Origin: Pseudomonas sp. SCB32
GTDB taxonomy: Bacteria > Pseudomonadota > Gammaproteobacteria > Pseudomonadales > Pseudomonadaceae
DNA: 64,000 nucleotides
Direction of reading: 5' to 3'
NCBI RefSeq assembly: GCF_009189165.1
Contig: NZ_CP045118.1
Span: forward strand, 682,001-746,000
How positions within the stretch are numbered: the stretch's first letter is position 1; each line of letters starts with the position of its first letter. The position numbers were made by a program, and so were the translations under genes. The notes beneath the pieces were generated by a model. The model was not told the DNA's origin and searched no databases. It saw only the letters and a program-made list of their open reading frames with translations. Below are positions 1 through 8,916 of this stretch, piece after piece.

Positions 1-31
1 TGGCGTCGAAGTACAGATCAGCCTCGGCTAA
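1..31 (+). CDS. rpsJ: 30S ribosomal protein S10, C-terminal end (partial)
   Basis: The first bases read GVEVQISLG followed by TAA, the usual C-terminal tail of S10 in Pseudomonas. The rest of the gene lies before the window. S10 sits in the 30S head and also pairs with NusB (encoded at the other end of this window) in antitermination. Position directly before rplC fits the standard S10 operon order. Confidence 0.85.
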   Translation, partial: GVEVQISLG

Positions 32-113
32 TGCCTTCGGCATTGGTCGTGTAACGCTCTGAAATGGGCGGCCATAGCGGGTGAAAGCCCCGTACACTAA
101 AGAGGTTCTAAAG

Positions 114-749
114 ATGACAATTGGTGTTGTCGGTCGTAAGTGCGGCATGACCCGCATCTTCACCGAAGATGGTGTCTCTATTCCGGTCACGGTCATTGAG
201 GTCGAGCCGAATCGCGTCACCCAGTTCAAAAACGAAGAAAGCGATGGCTATCGCGCTGTGCAGGTAACTGCTGGCGAGCGTCGTGCTTCTCGCGTGACCA
301 AGGCGCAAGCCGGTCACTTTGCCAAGGCGAATGTCGCCGCCGGTCGCGGCGTGTGGGAATTCCGTCTGGGCGAAGAGGAGTTCAAGGCAGGCGATTCCAT
401 CTCTGTCGATCTGTTCCAGGCAGGCCAGCTGGTAGACGTTACCGGCGAGTCCAAGGGTAAAGGCTTTGCCGGTACCATCAAGCGCTGGAACTTCCGTGGT
501 CAAGATAACACCCACGGTAACTCCGTTTCCCACCGCGTCCCGGGTTCCATCGGCCAGTGCCAGACTCCTGGTCGAGTGTTCAAGGGCAAGAAAATGTCGG
601 GCCACATGGGTGCTGAGCGCGTAACCGTTCAATCCCTTGAGGTCGTGCGTGTCGATGCAGAGCGCAATCTGCTGCTGGTCAAAGGTGCCGTTCCCGGCGC
701 TACCGGTGGTGATGTGCTGGTGCGTCCGGCAGCCAAGGCTCGCGGTTAA
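114..749 (+). CDS. rplC: 50S ribosomal protein L3
   Basis: 211 residues, full length for L3, an early-assembly 50S protein near the peptidyl transferase centre. The start was set at the ATG of [12 protein letters not shown], preceded by AGAGG. An in-frame start 33 bases upstream would add 11 residues not seen in the family. The conserved [14 protein letters not shown] stretch lies at about 115-127, and the SIGQCQTPG loop carries Gln150, the residue methylated by PrmB in E. coli. The 82-base gap after rpsJ holds no gene. rplD follows after 14 bases. Confidence 0.97.
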   Translation: MTIGVVGRKCGMTRIFTEDGVSIPVTVIEVEPNRVTQFKNEESDGYRAVQVTAGERRASRVTKAQAGHFAKANVAAGRGVWEFRLGEEEFKAGDSISVDLFQAGQLVDVTGESKGKGFAGTIKRWNFRGQDNTHGNSVSHRVPGSIGQCQTPGRVFKGKKMSGHMGAERVTVQSLEVVRVDAERNLLLVKGAVPGATGGDVLVRPAAKARG

Positions 750-763
750 GAGAGGAAGCTGAG

Positions 764-1366
764 ATGCAACTGAATGTAAATGGCGCTCAGGCGATCGAAG
801 TTTCCGAGCGCACTTTTGGTAGCGAATTCAACGAGACCCTGGTTCACCAGGCAGTCGTAGCCTACATGGCTGGCGGCCGTCAGGGCACCAAGGCTCAGAA
901 AACTCGTTCCGAAGTCTCCGGTGGTGGCAAGAAGCCGTGGCGTCAGAAGGGCACTGGTCGTGCTCGTGCTGGCACCATTCGTAGCCCCATCTGGCGTGGC
1001 GGCGGCGCGACCTTCGCGGCCAAGCCCCAGGATCACTCCCAGAAGCTCAACAAGAAGATGTACCGCGCCGCTCTGCGCTCCATCCTCTCTGAGCTGGTTC
1101 GTCTGGATCGTCTGGTTGTCGTTGCCGACTTCGCTGTCGACGCACCGAAGACCAAAGGTCTGGTCAGCAAGCTGGAAGGCCTGGGCCTGAAAGATGTACT
1201 GATCGTCACCGAAGGCGTCGATGAGAACCTGTACCTGGCAGCTCGTAACCTGGCCCACGTCGATGTGCGTGACGTCCAGGCTTCCGATCCGGTCAGCCTC
1301 ATCGCCTACGACAAGGTGCTGGTCACCGTGTCCGCCGTGAAGAAGTTCGAGGAGCTGCTGGCATGA
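764..1366 (+). CDS. rplD: 50S ribosomal protein L4
   Basis: 200 residues. L4 lines the exit tunnel, and in E. coli it is the autogenous regulator of the S10 operon. The typical tunnel-loop motif [23 protein letters not shown] is visible near residues 50-72, and the gene is full length. The stop codon overlaps the rplW start by four bases (ATGA), so translation of the two is probably coupled. Whether L4 also regulates this operon in Pseudomonas cannot be read from the sequence because the operon leader is outside the window. Confidence 0.97.
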   Translation: MQLNVNGAQAIEVSERTFGSEFNETLVHQAVVAYMAGGRQGTKAQKTRSEVSGGGKKPWRQKGTGRARAGTIRSPIWRGGGATFAAKPQDHSQKLNKKMYRAALRSILSELVRLDRLVVVADFAVDAPKTKGLVSKLEGLGLKDVLIVTEGVDENLYLAARNLAHVDVRDVQASDPVSLIAYDKVLVTVSAVKKFEELLA

Positions 1367-1662
1367 ACCAGGAACGCGTATTCAAAGTGCTGCTGGGCCC
1401 GCATATCTCCGAGAAGGCCACTGGCCTGGCGGACGGCAACAGCCAATTCGTTTTCAAGGTTGCCACTGATGCAACCAAGCTGGAAATCAAGAAGGCCGTA
1501 GAAAGCCTGTTCGGCGTGAAAGTGCGTCGCGTCACCACCCTGAACGTTCAGGGCAAGACCAAGCGTACCGTTCGCGGCCTGGGCAAGCGTAACGACTGGA
1601 AAAAAGCGTACATCGCTCTCCAGCCGGGCCAGGATCTCGATTTCGCAGCTGGCGCTGAGTAA
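1363..1662 (+). CDS. rplW: 50S ribosomal protein L23
   Basis: 99 residues, normal length. L23 lies at the tunnel exit and is the docking site for trigger factor and SRP. It opens [20 protein letters not shown] and has the conserved [18 protein letters not shown] segment towards the C terminus. The start ATG overlaps the rplD stop (ATGA), and rplB follows after 11 bases. Confidence 0.97.
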   Translation: MNQERVFKVLLGPHISEKATGLADGNSQFVFKVATDATKLEIKKAVESLFGVKVRRVTTLNVQGKTKRTVRGLGKRNDWKKAYIALQPGQDLDFAAGAE

Positions 1663-1673
1663 AGGGGTGCATC

Positions 1674-2495
1674 ATGGCAATCGTTAAATGCAAACCGACT
1701 TCCGCTGGTCGTCGTTTCGTCGTCAAGGTAGTGAACCAGGACCTGCACAAGGGTGCTCCGTTCGCTCCCCTGCTCGAGAAGAAGTCCAAGTCGGGCGGCC
1801 GTAACAACAACGGTCGTATCACCACCCGTCATATCGGTGGTGGCCACAAGCAGCACTATCGTCTGGTCGACTTCCGCCGCAACAAGGATGGCATCCCTGC
1901 CATCGTTGAGCGTGTTGAATACGATCCGAACCGTACTGCTCACATCGCTCTGCTGAAATACGCGGACGGCGAGCGTCGTTACATCATCGCCCCCAAAGGC
2001 GTGGTGGCTGGCGATCAACTGATCTCCGGTATCGGCGCTCCGATCAAGGCCGGCAACAACATGCCGCTGCGCAACATCCCGGTTGGTAGCACCATCCACG
2101 GTATCGAACTGAAGCCTGGCAAAGGCGCTCAGATCGCTCGCTCCGCTGGCGCTTCGGCTCAGCTGGTTGCCCGTGAAGGTGCGTACGTAACCGTACGTCT
2201 GCGTTCCGGTGAAATGCGCAAAGTCCTGGCTGACTGCCGTGCGACCCTGGGCGAAGTCTCGAACTCCGAGCACAGCCTGCGTTCGCTGGGTAAAGCCGGT
2301 GCCAAGCGCTGGCGTGGCGTTCGCCCGACCGTTCGTGGTGTTGCCATGAACCCGGTCGACCACCCGCATGGTGGTGGTGAAGGTCGTACCTCTGCTGGTC
2401 GTCATCCGGTATCGCCGTGGGGTCTTCAGACCAAGGGTAAGAAGACTCGCGCGAACAAGCGTACCGACAACATGATCGTCCGTCGCCGCAAGTAA
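1674..2495 (+). CDS. rplB: 50S ribosomal protein L2
   Basis: 273 residues, full length. L2 is one of the most conserved 50S proteins and is needed for subunit joining and peptidyl transfer. The signature [22 protein letters not shown] starts near residue 229 and includes the catalytically important His at about 230. The C-terminal basic tail ends MIVRRRK. It sits in the canonical position between rplW and rpsS. Confidence 0.98.
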   Translation: MAIVKCKPTSAGRRFVVKVVNQDLHKGAPFAPLLEKKSKSGGRNNNGRITTRHIGGGHKQHYRLVDFRRNKDGIPAIVERVEYDPNRTAHIALLKYADGERRYIIAPKGVVAGDQLISGIGAPIKAGNNMPLRNIPVGSTIHGIELKPGKGAQIARSAGASAQLVAREGAYVTVRLRSGEMRKVLADCRATLGEVSNSEHSLRSLGKAGAKRWRGVRPTVRGVAMNPVDHPHGGGEGRTSAGRHPVSPWGLQTKGKKTRANKRTDNMIVRRRK

Positions 2496-2511
2496 ATAGA
2501 GGGATACGACA

Positions 2512-2787
2512 GTGCCACGTTCTCTGAAAAAAGGTCCTTTTATCGATCTTCACCTGCTGAAGAAGATCGAAGTGGCGGTGGAAAAGAACGACCGCAAGCC
2601 GATCAAGACCTGGTCGCGCCGTTCTATGATCCTGCCGCACATGGTTGGTCTGACCATCGCTGTCCACAACGGCCGTCAACACGTGCCGGTTCTGGTCAAC
2701 GAAGACATGGTCGGTCACAAACTCGGCGAGTTCGCTGCTACCCGCACTTATCGTGGGCACGCTGCGGACAAGAAAGCCAAGCGTTAA
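2512..2787 (+). CDS. rpsS: 30S ribosomal protein S19
   Basis: 91 residues. The start is GTG ([14 protein letters not shown] follows), 16 bases after rplB. No upstream ATG in frame gives a better fit. S19 is in the 30S head and contacts the A-site finger. The conserved [23 protein letters not shown] region is intact. rplV follows after 12 bases. Confidence 0.97.
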   Translation: MPRSLKKGPFIDLHLLKKIEVAVEKNDRKPIKTWSRRSMILPHMVGLTIAVHNGRQHVPVLVNEDMVGHKLGEFAATRTYRGHAADKKAKR

Positions 2788-2799
2788 GGGGTAAGGAAG

Positions 2800-3132
2800 A
2801 TGGAAGTAGCCGCTAAGCTCTCGGGCGCTCGTATCTCCGCCCAGAAAGCCCGCTTGGTCGCCGACCAGATCCGCGGGAAGAAGGTGGGCGATGCGCTCAA
2901 CCTCCTGGCTTTCAGCAACAAGAAAGCCGCCGAGATCATGAAGAAAGTGCTGGAGTCGGCCGTTGCCAACGCCGAGCACAACGAAGGTGCCGATGTAGAC
3001 GATCTCAAAGTCTCCACCGTCTTCGTCAACGAAGGTCGTTCGCTCAAGCGCATCATGCCGCGTGCCAAAGGCCGTGCTGATCGCATCGTCAAGCGGTCTT
3101 GCCATATCACTGTCAAGGTTGCGGACAAGTAA
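2800..3132 (+). CDS. rplV: 50S ribosomal protein L22
   Basis: 110 residues, full length. L22 spans the 50S and its beta-hairpin forms the exit-tunnel constriction with L4. The [23 protein letters not shown] opening and the hairpin region [21 protein letters not shown] (about residues 78-98) are both intact. Changes in that loop cause macrolide resistance in other bacteria, and none is evident here. Confidence 0.97.
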   Translation: MEVAAKLSGARISAQKARLVADQIRGKKVGDALNLLAFSNKKAAEIMKKVLESAVANAEHNEGADVDDLKVSTVFVNEGRSLKRIMPRAKGRADRIVKRSCHITVKVADK

Positions 3133-3145
3133 CGGAGTCGATCAG

Positions 3146-3832
3146 ATGGGTCAGAAAGTACATCCCAATGGCATCCGCCTGGGTATCGTCAAGGAGCACA
3201 CCTCCGTTTGGTACGCAGATAAGCGCACTTACGCCGATTATCTGTTCGCCGACCTGAAGGTACGTGAGTATCTCCAAGACAAACTAAAAAGCGCGTCCGT
3301 AAGCCGTATCGACATCCATCGTCCGGCTCAGACTGCACGTATCACCATCCACACCGCTCGTCCCGGCATCGTGATCGGCAAGAAAGGTGAAGATGTTGAG
3401 AAGCTGCGTCAGGACCTGACCAAGCAAATGGGTGTGCCGGTGCACATCAACATCGAAGAGATCCGCAAGCCGGAACTCGACGGTATGCTGGTTGCGCAAA
3501 GCGTAGCTCAGCAGCTGGAGCGTCGCGTTATGTTCCGTCGCGCCATGAAGCGCGCTGTACAGAACGCCATGCGCATTGGTGCCAAAGGCATCAAGATCCA
3601 GGTAAGCGGTCGTCTGGGCGGTGCTGAAATCGCTCGTACCGAGTGGTATCGCGAAGGTCGTGTGCCCCTGCACACCCTGCGTGCCGACATCGACTACGCA
3701 ACCTACGAAGCGCACACCACCTACGGTGTGATCGGTGTGAAGGTTTGGATCTTCAAAGGCGAGGTCATTGGTGGCCGCCAGGAAGAGCTGAAGCCTGTAG
3801 CGCCCGCTCCTCGTAAAAAAGCTGCTAAGTAA
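3146..3832 (+). CDS. rpsC: 30S ribosomal protein S3
   Basis: 228 residues from the ATG of [13 protein letters not shown], preceded by CGGAG. A longer reading into rplV is not credible. S3 shapes the mRNA entry site. The KH-type RNA-binding segment with [11 protein letters not shown] is at about 78-90, and the C-terminal [20 protein letters not shown] helix is intact. The tail is short and basic ([10 protein letters not shown]). Eleven bases separate it from rplP. Confidence 0.97.
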   Translation: MGQKVHPNGIRLGIVKEHTSVWYADKRTYADYLFADLKVREYLQDKLKSASVSRIDIHRPAQTARITIHTARPGIVIGKKGEDVEKLRQDLTKQMGVPVHINIEEIRKPELDGMLVAQSVAQQLERRVMFRRAMKRAVQNAMRIGAKGIKIQVSGRLGGAEIARTEWYREGRVPLHTLRADIDYATYEAHTTYGVIGVKVWIFKGEVIGGRQEELKPVAPAPRKKAAK

Positions 3833-3843
3833 GGAGTACGCAA

Positions 3844-4257
3844 ATGCTGCAACCTAAGCGTACGAAGTTCCGCAAGCAAATGACCGGTCACAACCGTGGC
3901 CTGGCTCATCGCGGTTCCAAAGTCAGCTTCGGCGAGTTCGCCCTCAAGGCAACCAGCCGTGGCCGTCTCACCGCGCGCCAGATTGAGTCCGCACGTCGTG
4001 CGCTGACCCGTCACGTTAAACGTGGCGGCAAGATCTGGATTCGCGTATTCCCCGACAAGCCTGTTACCAAGAAGCCCCTGGAAGTACGTATGGGTAAAGG
4101 TAAGGGCGGCGTCGAGTACTGGGTAGCCCAGATTCAACCGGGCAAGGTCCTGTACGAGATCGAGGGTGTATCCGAAGAGCTGGCGCGTGAGGCATTCGCC
4201 CTGGCCGCTGCAAAGCTGCCGCTCGCCACCTCCTTTGTTAAGCGGACGGTGATGTGA
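3844..4257 (+). CDS. rplP: 50S ribosomal protein L16
   Basis: 137 residues, full length. L16 helps position A-site t[18 protein letters not shown] and the [23 protein letters not shown] region (arginine at about 81 is the YcfD hydroxylation site in E. coli) are present. The last base of its TGA is the first base of the rpmC ATG, so the two are translationally coupled. Confidence 0.97.
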
Positions 4258-4448
4258 TGAAAGCGAATGAACTTCGTGAAAAATCCGTTGAGCAGCTGAA
4301 CGAGCAACTGCTCGGCCTGCTGCGCGACCAGTTCAATCTGCGCATGCAGAAAGCAACTGGCCAGTTGGGGCAGTCTCACCTGCTCTCGCAAGTGAAGCGC
4401 GACATCGCTCGCGTTAAAACTGTGCTCAACCAGCAAGCAGGTAAGTAA
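4257..4448 (+). CDS. rpmC: 50S ribosomal protein L29
   Basis: 63 residues starting at the ATG that overlaps the rplP stop by one base (TGATG). A GTG one codon upstream is possible but would add only one residue. L29 is a helical protein near the tunnel exit beside L23. [26 protein letters not shown] gives the typical coiled pair of helices. rpsQ follows two bases later. Confidence 0.95.
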
Positions 4449-4450
4449 TC

Positions 4451-4717
4451 ATGGCTGAAGCTCAGAACACCGTCCGTACGCTGACCGGCCGCGTCGTCAG
4501 CGACAAGATGGACAAGACCGTCACCGTACTGATCGAGCGCCGCGTTAAGCACCCGATCTACGGCAAATACGTGAAGCGTTCGACCAAACTGCACGCACAC
4601 GACGAAACCAATCAGTGCCGCGTTGGTGACCTGGTCACCATCCGCGAGACCCGTCCGCTGGCCAAGACCAAGGCCTGGACCCTGGTTGATATCGTCGAGC
4701 GCGCGGTTGAAGTCTAA
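4451..4717 (+). CDS. rpsQ: 30S ribosomal protein S17
   Basis: 88 residues, normal length. S17 is an early 16S rRNA binder with an OB fold. [23 protein letters not shown] (about residues 14-36) and [15 protein letters not shown] are family signatures. It is the last gene of the S10 operon in the E. coli layout, but here only 16 bases separate it from rplN and no terminator is visible, so the transcript probably runs on into the spc genes. Confidence 0.97.
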   Translation: MAEAQNTVRTLTGRVVSDKMDKTVTVLIERRVKHPIYGKYVKRSTKLHAHDETNQCRVGDLVTIRETRPLAKTKAWTLVDIVERAVEV

Positions 4718-4733
4718 GGGTCGGAGATAGAAG

Positions 4734-5102
4734 ATGATTCAGACTCAATCCATGCTCGATGTCGCTGATAACAGCGGCGCGCGTCGCGTAATGTGCATCA
4801 AGGTTCTCGGCGGTTCCCACCGCCGTTACGCCGGCATTGGCGACATCATCAAGGTCACCGTCAAGGAAGCGATTCCGCGTGGCAAGGTGAAGAAGGGCCA
4901 GGTAATGACTGCCGTGGTCGTTCGCACCAAGCACGGCGTACGTCGTACCGACGGTTCCATCATTCGCTTCGACGGCAACGCCGCCGTCCTGCTGAACAAC
5001 AAGCAGGAGCCGATCGGCACCCGTATCTTCGGGCCGGTGACTCGTGAACTTCGTACTGAGAAGTTCATGAAGATCGTCTCCCTTGCCCCTGAAGTGCTGT
5101 AA
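4734..5102 (+). CDS. rplN: 50S ribosomal protein L14
   Basis: 122 residues, full length. L14 forms an intersubunit bridge and is the target of the silencing factor Rsf[22 protein letters not shown] and [25 protein letters not shown] are canonical. It begins the spc gene order, and rplX follows after 12 bases. Confidence 0.98.
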
Positions 5103-5114
5103 GGAGTAGCCGTC

Positions 5115-5429
5115 ATGCAAAAAATTCGTCGTGACGACGAAGTCATCGTCATTGCCGGCAAGGACAAGGGCAAGCGTGGCAAAGTGACCAAGGTTCTGGC
5201 TGACGACCGTCTGGTCGTTGGCGGTGTGAACCTGGTCAAGCGCCACACCAAGCCCAACCCCATGCTCAACCAGCAAGGCGGGATCGTCGAGAAGGAGGCG
5301 CCTCTGCACGTCTCCAACGTCGCCATCTTCAACGCTGAAACCAACAAGGCTGACCGCGTTGGCTTCAAGGTCGAAGACGGTAAGAAGATTCGTGTCTTCA
5401 AGTCGACCCAGAAACCGGTTCAGGCTTGA
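5115..5429 (+). CDS. rplX: 50S ribosomal protein L24
   Basis: 104 residues. L24 is an assembly-initiator protein with an N-terminal KOW motif ([20 protein letters not shown], about residues 8-27). [18 protein letters not shown] is the conserved core. rplE follows after 19 bases. In E. coli, the S8 repressor acts at the start of the next gene (rplE). I could not confirm an S8-like helix here by eye. Confidence 0.97.
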   Translation: MQKIRRDDEVIVIAGKDKGKRGKVTKVLADDRLVVGGVNLVKRHTKPNPMLNQQGGIVEKEAPLHVSNVAIFNAETNKADRVGFKVEDGKKIRVFKSTQKPVQA

Positions 5430-5448
5430 GGGAGCTAGGTAGATCACC

Positions 5449-5988
5449 ATGGCACGATTGAAAGAAATTTATCGGAAGGAAATCGCTCCCAAGCTGAAGC
5501 AAGAGCTGCAGCTGGCGAACGTGATGGAAGTTCCGCGCGTTACCAAAATCACCCTGAACATGGGTCTTGGCGAAGCTGTTGGTGACAAGAAAGTCATCGA
5601 GAGCGCCGTTGCCGATCTGGAAAAGATCGCGGGTCAAAAGCCGGTCGTGACTTACGCTCGTAAGTCGATCGCTGGCTTCAAGATCCGTGAAGGCTGGCCG
5701 ATTGGCGTGAAAGTCACCCTGCGTGGCGATCGCATGTACGAGTTCCTGGACCGTCTGCTGTCGATCTCCCTGCCTCGCGTACGTGACTTCCGCGGTCTGA
5801 ATGCCAAGTCCTTCGACGGTCGCGGCAACTACAGCATGGGTGTCAAAGAGCAGATCATCTTCCCGGAAATCGATTACGACAAGATCGATGCCCTCCGTGG
5901 TATGGATATCACTCTGACCACCACCGCTCGTTCGGATGATGAAGGTCGTGCCCTGCTGCGCGCCTTCAACTTCCCGTTCCGCAACTGA
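5449..5988 (+). CDS. rplE: 50S ribosomal protein L5
   Basis: 179 residues, full length. L5 binds 5S rRNA and contacts P-site t[41 protein letters not shown] and [18 protein letters not shown] are all family landmarks. The start ATG follows GGAGCTAGGTAGATCACC. rpsN comes 13 bases later. Confidence 0.97.
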   Translation: MARLKEIYRKEIAPKLKQELQLANVMEVPRVTKITLNMGLGEAVGDKKVIESAVADLEKIAGQKPVVTYARKSIAGFKIREGWPIGVKVTLRGDRMYEFLDRLLSISLPRVRDFRGLNAKSFDGRGNYSMGVKEQIIFPEIDYDKIDALRGMDITLTTTARSDDEGRALLRAFNFPFRN

Positions 5989-6001
5989 TTGGAGTAGGAC
6001 C

Positions 6002-6307
6002 ATGGCTAAAGAGAGCATGAAGAACCGTGAGCTGAAGCGTCAGCAAACGGTAGCCAAGTACGCCAAAAAGCGTGCCGAGCTGAAAGCGATCATCGCTAAT
6101 CCGAACTCCTCCGCGGAAGAGCGTTGGAATGCCCAGGTCGCCCTGCAGAAGCAGCCTCGTGACGCGAGCGCCAGCCGCCTGCGTAACCGCTGCCGTCTGA
6201 CCGGTCGTCCGCACGGCTTCTACCGCAAGTTCGGTCTGAGCCGTAACAAGCTGCGCGAAGCTGCAATGCGCGGTGACGTACCGGGTCTGGTGAAAGCCAG
6301 CTGGTAA
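6002..6307 (+). CDS. rpsN: 30S ribosomal protein S14 (zinc-free form)
   Basis: 101 residues, the long form. Only one cysteine is present (in NRCRLTG), so the two CxxC pairs of the zinc-binding form are absent and this is the C-minus type. The conserved [21 protein letters not shown] block is near residues 68-88. It is followed by an unusually long 189-base gap holding a hairpin, a terminator and a promoter candidate before rpsH, unlike the tight spacing elsewhere in the cluster. Confidence 0.97.
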   Translation: MAKESMKNRELKRQQTVAKYAKKRAELKAIIANPNSSAEERWNAQVALQKQPRDASASRLRNRCRLTGRPHGFYRKFGLSRNKLREAAMRGDVPGLVKASW

Positions 6308-6316
6308 GTCGTTAGC

Positions 6317-6334
6317 GGAGCCGGCAACGGCTCC
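6317..6334 (+). other. short GC hairpin with GCAA tetraloop
   Basis: Seven paired bases (GGAGCCG / CGGCTCC) close a GCAA (GNRA) loop just after the rpsN stop codon and before the stronger terminator. It has no U tract. It could protect the 3' end of the upstream message or be a ribosomal-protein binding site; this is inference. Confidence 0.5.
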
Positions 6335-6345
6335 GTTGATCGCTT

Positions 6346-6383
6346 AACGAATCAAGCCCCCTTGTGGGGCTTGATTCGTTTTT
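6346..6383 (+). terminator. intrinsic terminator between rpsN and rpsH
   Basis: A perfect 14-bp stem (6347-6360 with 6366-6379, arms beginning ACGAATCAAG) and a 5-base loop CTTGT are followed by TTTTT. This is a textbook rho-independent terminator, and the A run on the 5' side makes it potentially bidirectional. It lies inside the spc gene order, where E. coli has none, so it would cut the ribosomal transcript after rpsN unless antiterminated. Confidence 0.85.
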
Positions 6384-6399
6384 GAGCGATCTCTAGAAT
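6371..6399 (+). promoter_or_regulatory. sigma70-type promoter overlapping the terminator, for rpsH onwards
   Basis: TTGATT (6371-6376), a 17-base spacer and TAGAAT (6394-6399). The -35 box lies inside the 3' arm of the terminator. Transcription would begin near 6406, giving a leader of about 90 bases before rpsH that contains a GC hairpin at about 6401-6422. The hexamers match consensus at four and five of six bases. Function is inferred. Confidence 0.6.
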
Positions 6400-6496
6400 A
6401 CCCGGCTCCCCCGAGCCCGGGTTTAAGTTCGTCCGGCGTTTTGAGGGCGAGTTATGAAGTTGAAGGCTTATCTTTTGTATCAGGAGCATTAAGCCC

Positions 6497-6889
6497 ATGA
6501 GTATGCAGGACCCGTTAGCAGACATGCTAACTCGCATCCGTAATGCCCAGATGGCTGAGAAGACCGTCGTGAGCATGCCGTCTTCCAAGCTGAAAGCGGC
6601 AGTCGCCAAAGTCCTCAAGGACGAAGGTTACATTGCGGATTTCCAAGTCACCGCCGAGGCCAAGCCTCTGCTGTCGATCGAGCTGAAGTACTTCGAAGGC
6701 AAGCCTGTCATCGAAGAAGTGAAGCGAATCAGCCGTCCTGGCCTGCGCCAGTACAAATCCGTAGACCAGCTGCCGAAAGTTCGCGGCGGCCTGGGTGTTT
6801 CGATCGTCTCCACCAACAAAGGTGTGATGACTGATCGTGCTGCCCGTGCCGCTGGCGTCGGTGGCGAAGTGCTCTGCACTGTGTTCTAA
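6497..6889 (+). CDS. rpsH: 30S ribosomal protein S8
   Basis: 130 residues, full length. S8 is a primary 16S binder (helix 21) and the translational repressor of the spc operon in E. coli. [18 protein letters not shown] and the [30 protein letters not shown] block are canonical. The ATG follows CAGGAG at 10 bases. It is the first gene after the internal terminator and promoter, so its long leader could be an autoregulatory site; this is untested. Confidence 0.98.
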   Translation: MSMQDPLADMLTRIRNAQMAEKTVVSMPSSKLKAAVAKVLKDEGYIADFQVTAEAKPLLSIELKYFEGKPVIEEVKRISRPGLRQYKSVDQLPKVRGGLGVSIVSTNKGVMTDRAARAAGVGGEVLCTVF

Positions 6890-6900
6890 GGGGAATCAGC

Positions 6901-7434
6901 ATGTCTCGCGTTGCTAAGAACCCCGTCGTTCTGCCCGCCGGCGTTGAAATCAAGCTGGCTGGTCAGGAACTTTCGATCAAGGGTGCCAAAGGCGCTCTCG
7001 AGCTGAAAGTACATCCGTCCGTCGAAGTCATTCAGGACAACGGTGAGCTGCGTTTCGCCGCGCGTAACGGCGACCAGCAGACCCGTGCCATGGCCGGTAC
7101 CACCCGCGCTCTGGTCAACAACATGGTAATCGGCGTCAGCCAGGGCTTCGAGCGCAAGCTCCAGCTGGTCGGCGTTGGTTACAAGGCGCAGGCCAAAGGC
7201 CAAGTGCTGTCCCTGGCTCTCGGCTTCTCCCACCCGGTTGATTACGAACTGCCTGCCGGCATCGTAGCGGAAACCCCCAGCCAGACCGACATCCTGATCA
7301 AGGGTATCGACAAGCAGCTGGTCGGCCAGGTCGCCGCGGAAATCCGCGACTTCCGTCCGCCGGAGCCGTACAAAGGCAAGGGCGTGCGTTACGCCGACGA
7401 AGTCGTCCTTCGTAAAGAAGCCAAGAAGAAGTAG
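6901..7434 (+). CDS. rplF: 50S ribosomal protein L6
   Basis: 177 residues, full length. L6 lies by the sarcin-ricin loop and has two repeated domains. The family signature near the C terminus, [14 protein letters not shown], is intact at about 156-169. The gene ends TAG, and rplR follows after 10 bases. Confidence 0.97.
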   Translation: MSRVAKNPVVLPAGVEIKLAGQELSIKGAKGALELKVHPSVEVIQDNGELRFAARNGDQQTRAMAGTTRALVNNMVIGVSQGFERKLQLVGVGYKAQAKGQVLSLALGFSHPVDYELPAGIVAETPSQTDILIKGIDKQLVGQVAAEIRDFRPPEPYKGKGVRYADEVVLRKEAKKK

Positions 7435-7444
7435 GGCATAGCAA

Positions 7445-7795
7445 ATGAGCGTCAAGAAAGAAACCCGTCTGCGCCGCGCTCGCAAGGCTCGCCTGAAGAT
7501 GCGCGAACTGGAAGCCGTACGCCTCTGCGTGTACCGCTCCGCCCAGCACATCTACGCCCAGGTCATTGCGGCCGATGGCGGCAAGGTCCTGGCCAGCGCC
7601 TCGACCCTGGACAAGGAACTGCGCGAAGGTGCCACCGGCAACATCGACGCAGCCAAGAAAGTTGGTCAACTGGTCGCCGAACGCGCCAAGGCTGCCGGCG
7701 TCACTCAGGTGGCGTTCGACCGTTCTGGCTTCAAGTACCACGGCCGTATCAAGGCCCTGGCTGATGCCGCTCGCGAAGGCGGTCTGGAGTTCTAA
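7445..7795 (+). CDS. rplR: 50S ribosomal protein L18
   Basis: 116 residues. L18 is a 5S rRNA-binding protein working with L5 and L25. It has a basic N terminus ([19 protein letters not shown]) and the conserved [27 protein letters not shown] terminus. Three bases separate it from rpsE. Confidence 0.97.
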   Translation: MSVKKETRLRRARKARLKMRELEAVRLCVYRSAQHIYAQVIAADGGKVLASASTLDKELREGATGNIDAAKKVGQLVAERAKAAGVTQVAFDRSGFKYHGRIKALADAAREGGLEF

Positions 7796-7798
7796 GTT

Positions 7799-8299
7799 AT
7801 GGCAAACAACGATCAAAAGCGCGACGAAGGCTACATCGAGAAGCTGGTTCAAGTGAACCGCGTCGCCAAAACCGTTAAAGGTGGCCGTATCTTCGCCTTC
7901 ACCGCGCTGACCGTGGTTGGCGATGGCAAAGGCCGCGTGGGCTTCGGTCGTGGCAAGGCGCGTGAAGTGCCGGCTGCCATCCAGAAGGCCATGGAAGCTG
8001 CTCGCCGCAACATGATCCAGGTTGATCTGAACGGCACCACCCTGCAGTACCCGACCAAGTCCGCCCATGGCGCCTCCAAGGTGTACATGCAGCCGGCTTC
8101 CGAAGGTACCGGTATCATCGCCGGCGGCGCCATGCGCGCTGTCCTGGAAGTGGCCGGTGTGCAGAACGTTCTGGCGAAGTGCTACGGCTCCACCAACCCG
8201 GTGAACGTGGTCTACGCAACCTTCAAGGGCCTGAAGAACATGCAGTCCCCTGAGTCGGTAGCGGCCAAGCGTGGCAAGAGCGTCGAGGAGATTCTCTAA
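7799..8299 (+). CDS. rpsE: 30S ribosomal protein S5
   Basis: 166 residues, full length. S5 sits at the mRNA entry channel and affects fidelity. The N-terminal RNA-binding motif ([20 protein letters not shown], about 15-34) and [18 protein letters not shown] are intact. It overlaps nothing, and rpmD starts two bases after its TAA. Confidence 0.98.
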   Translation: MANNDQKRDEGYIEKLVQVNRVAKTVKGGRIFAFTALTVVGDGKGRVGFGRGKAREVPAAIQKAMEAARRNMIQVDLNGTTLQYPTKSAHGASKVYMQPASEGTGIIAGGAMRAVLEVAGVQNVLAKCYGSTNPVNVVYATFKGLKNMQSPESVAAKRGKSVEEIL

Positions 8300-8301
8300 C
8301 C

Positions 8302-8478
8302 ATGGCAACTGTCAAAGTTACCCTGATCAAGAGCGTGAGCGGCCGTCTGGCCAATCACAAGGCTTGCGTCAAAGGCCTCGGCCTGCGTCGCATTGGTCAC
8401 ACCGTAGAAGTTCAGGACACTCCTGAAAACCGCGGCATGATCAACAAGGCCTACTACCTGCTGCGTGTGGAGGGTTAA
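8302..8478 (+). CDS. rpmD: 50S ribosomal protein L30
   Basis: 58 residues: [16 protein letters not shown] at the start and [12 protein letters not shown] at the end, with the family core [22 protein letters not shown] between. L30 is a small single-domain 50S protein. It lies between rpsE and rplO, two and three bases from its neighbours, exactly as in other proteobacterial spc operons. Confidence 0.97.
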   Translation: MATVKVTLIKSVSGRLANHKACVKGLGLRRIGHTVEVQDTPENRGMINKAYYLLRVEG

Positions 8479-8481
8479 TCC

Positions 8482-8916
8482 ATGCAACTGAACGATCTGC
8501 GTTCCGCGCCGGGTGCCCGTCGCGAAAAGCACCGTCCGGGCCGTGGCATCGGTAGCGGTCTGGGCAAGACCGGTGGCCGTGGTCACAAAGGTCAAACCTC
8601 CCGCTCCGGTGGCTCCATCGCTCCGGGCTTCGAGGGTGGTCAGCAACCGCTGCACCGTCGTCTGCCGAAGTTCGGCTTCAACTCGCTGAAGGCCCTGGAT
8701 CGCGCAGAAGTGCGTACCTCCGAGCTGGCCAAGGTCGAGGGTGATGTCGTAACCGTGCAGGCCCTGAAGGATGCCAACGTGATTAACCAGAACGTACAGC
8801 GTGTGAAAGTCATGCTGTCGGGCGAAGTTACTCGCGCAGTCACCCTGAAAGGCATCGGCGCCACCAAGGGCGCTCGTGCGGCTATCGAAGCAGCTGGCGG
8901 CAAAATCGAGGACTAA
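8482..8916 (+). CDS. rplO: 50S ribosomal protein L15
   Basis: 144 residues. L15 is a late 50S assembly protein. The glycine-rich N terminus ([33 protein letters not shown]) and the C-terminal [21 protein letters not shown] are typical. Its TAA is directly followed by the secY ATG with no spacer, so the two are probably coupled. Confidence 0.97.
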   Translation: MQLNDLRSAPGARREKHRPGRGIGSGLGKTGGRGHKGQTSRSGGSIAPGFEGGQQPLHRRLPKFGFNSLKALDRAEVRTSELAKVEGDVVTVQALKDANVINQNVQRVKVMLSGEVTRAVTLKGIGATKGARAAIEAAGGKIED

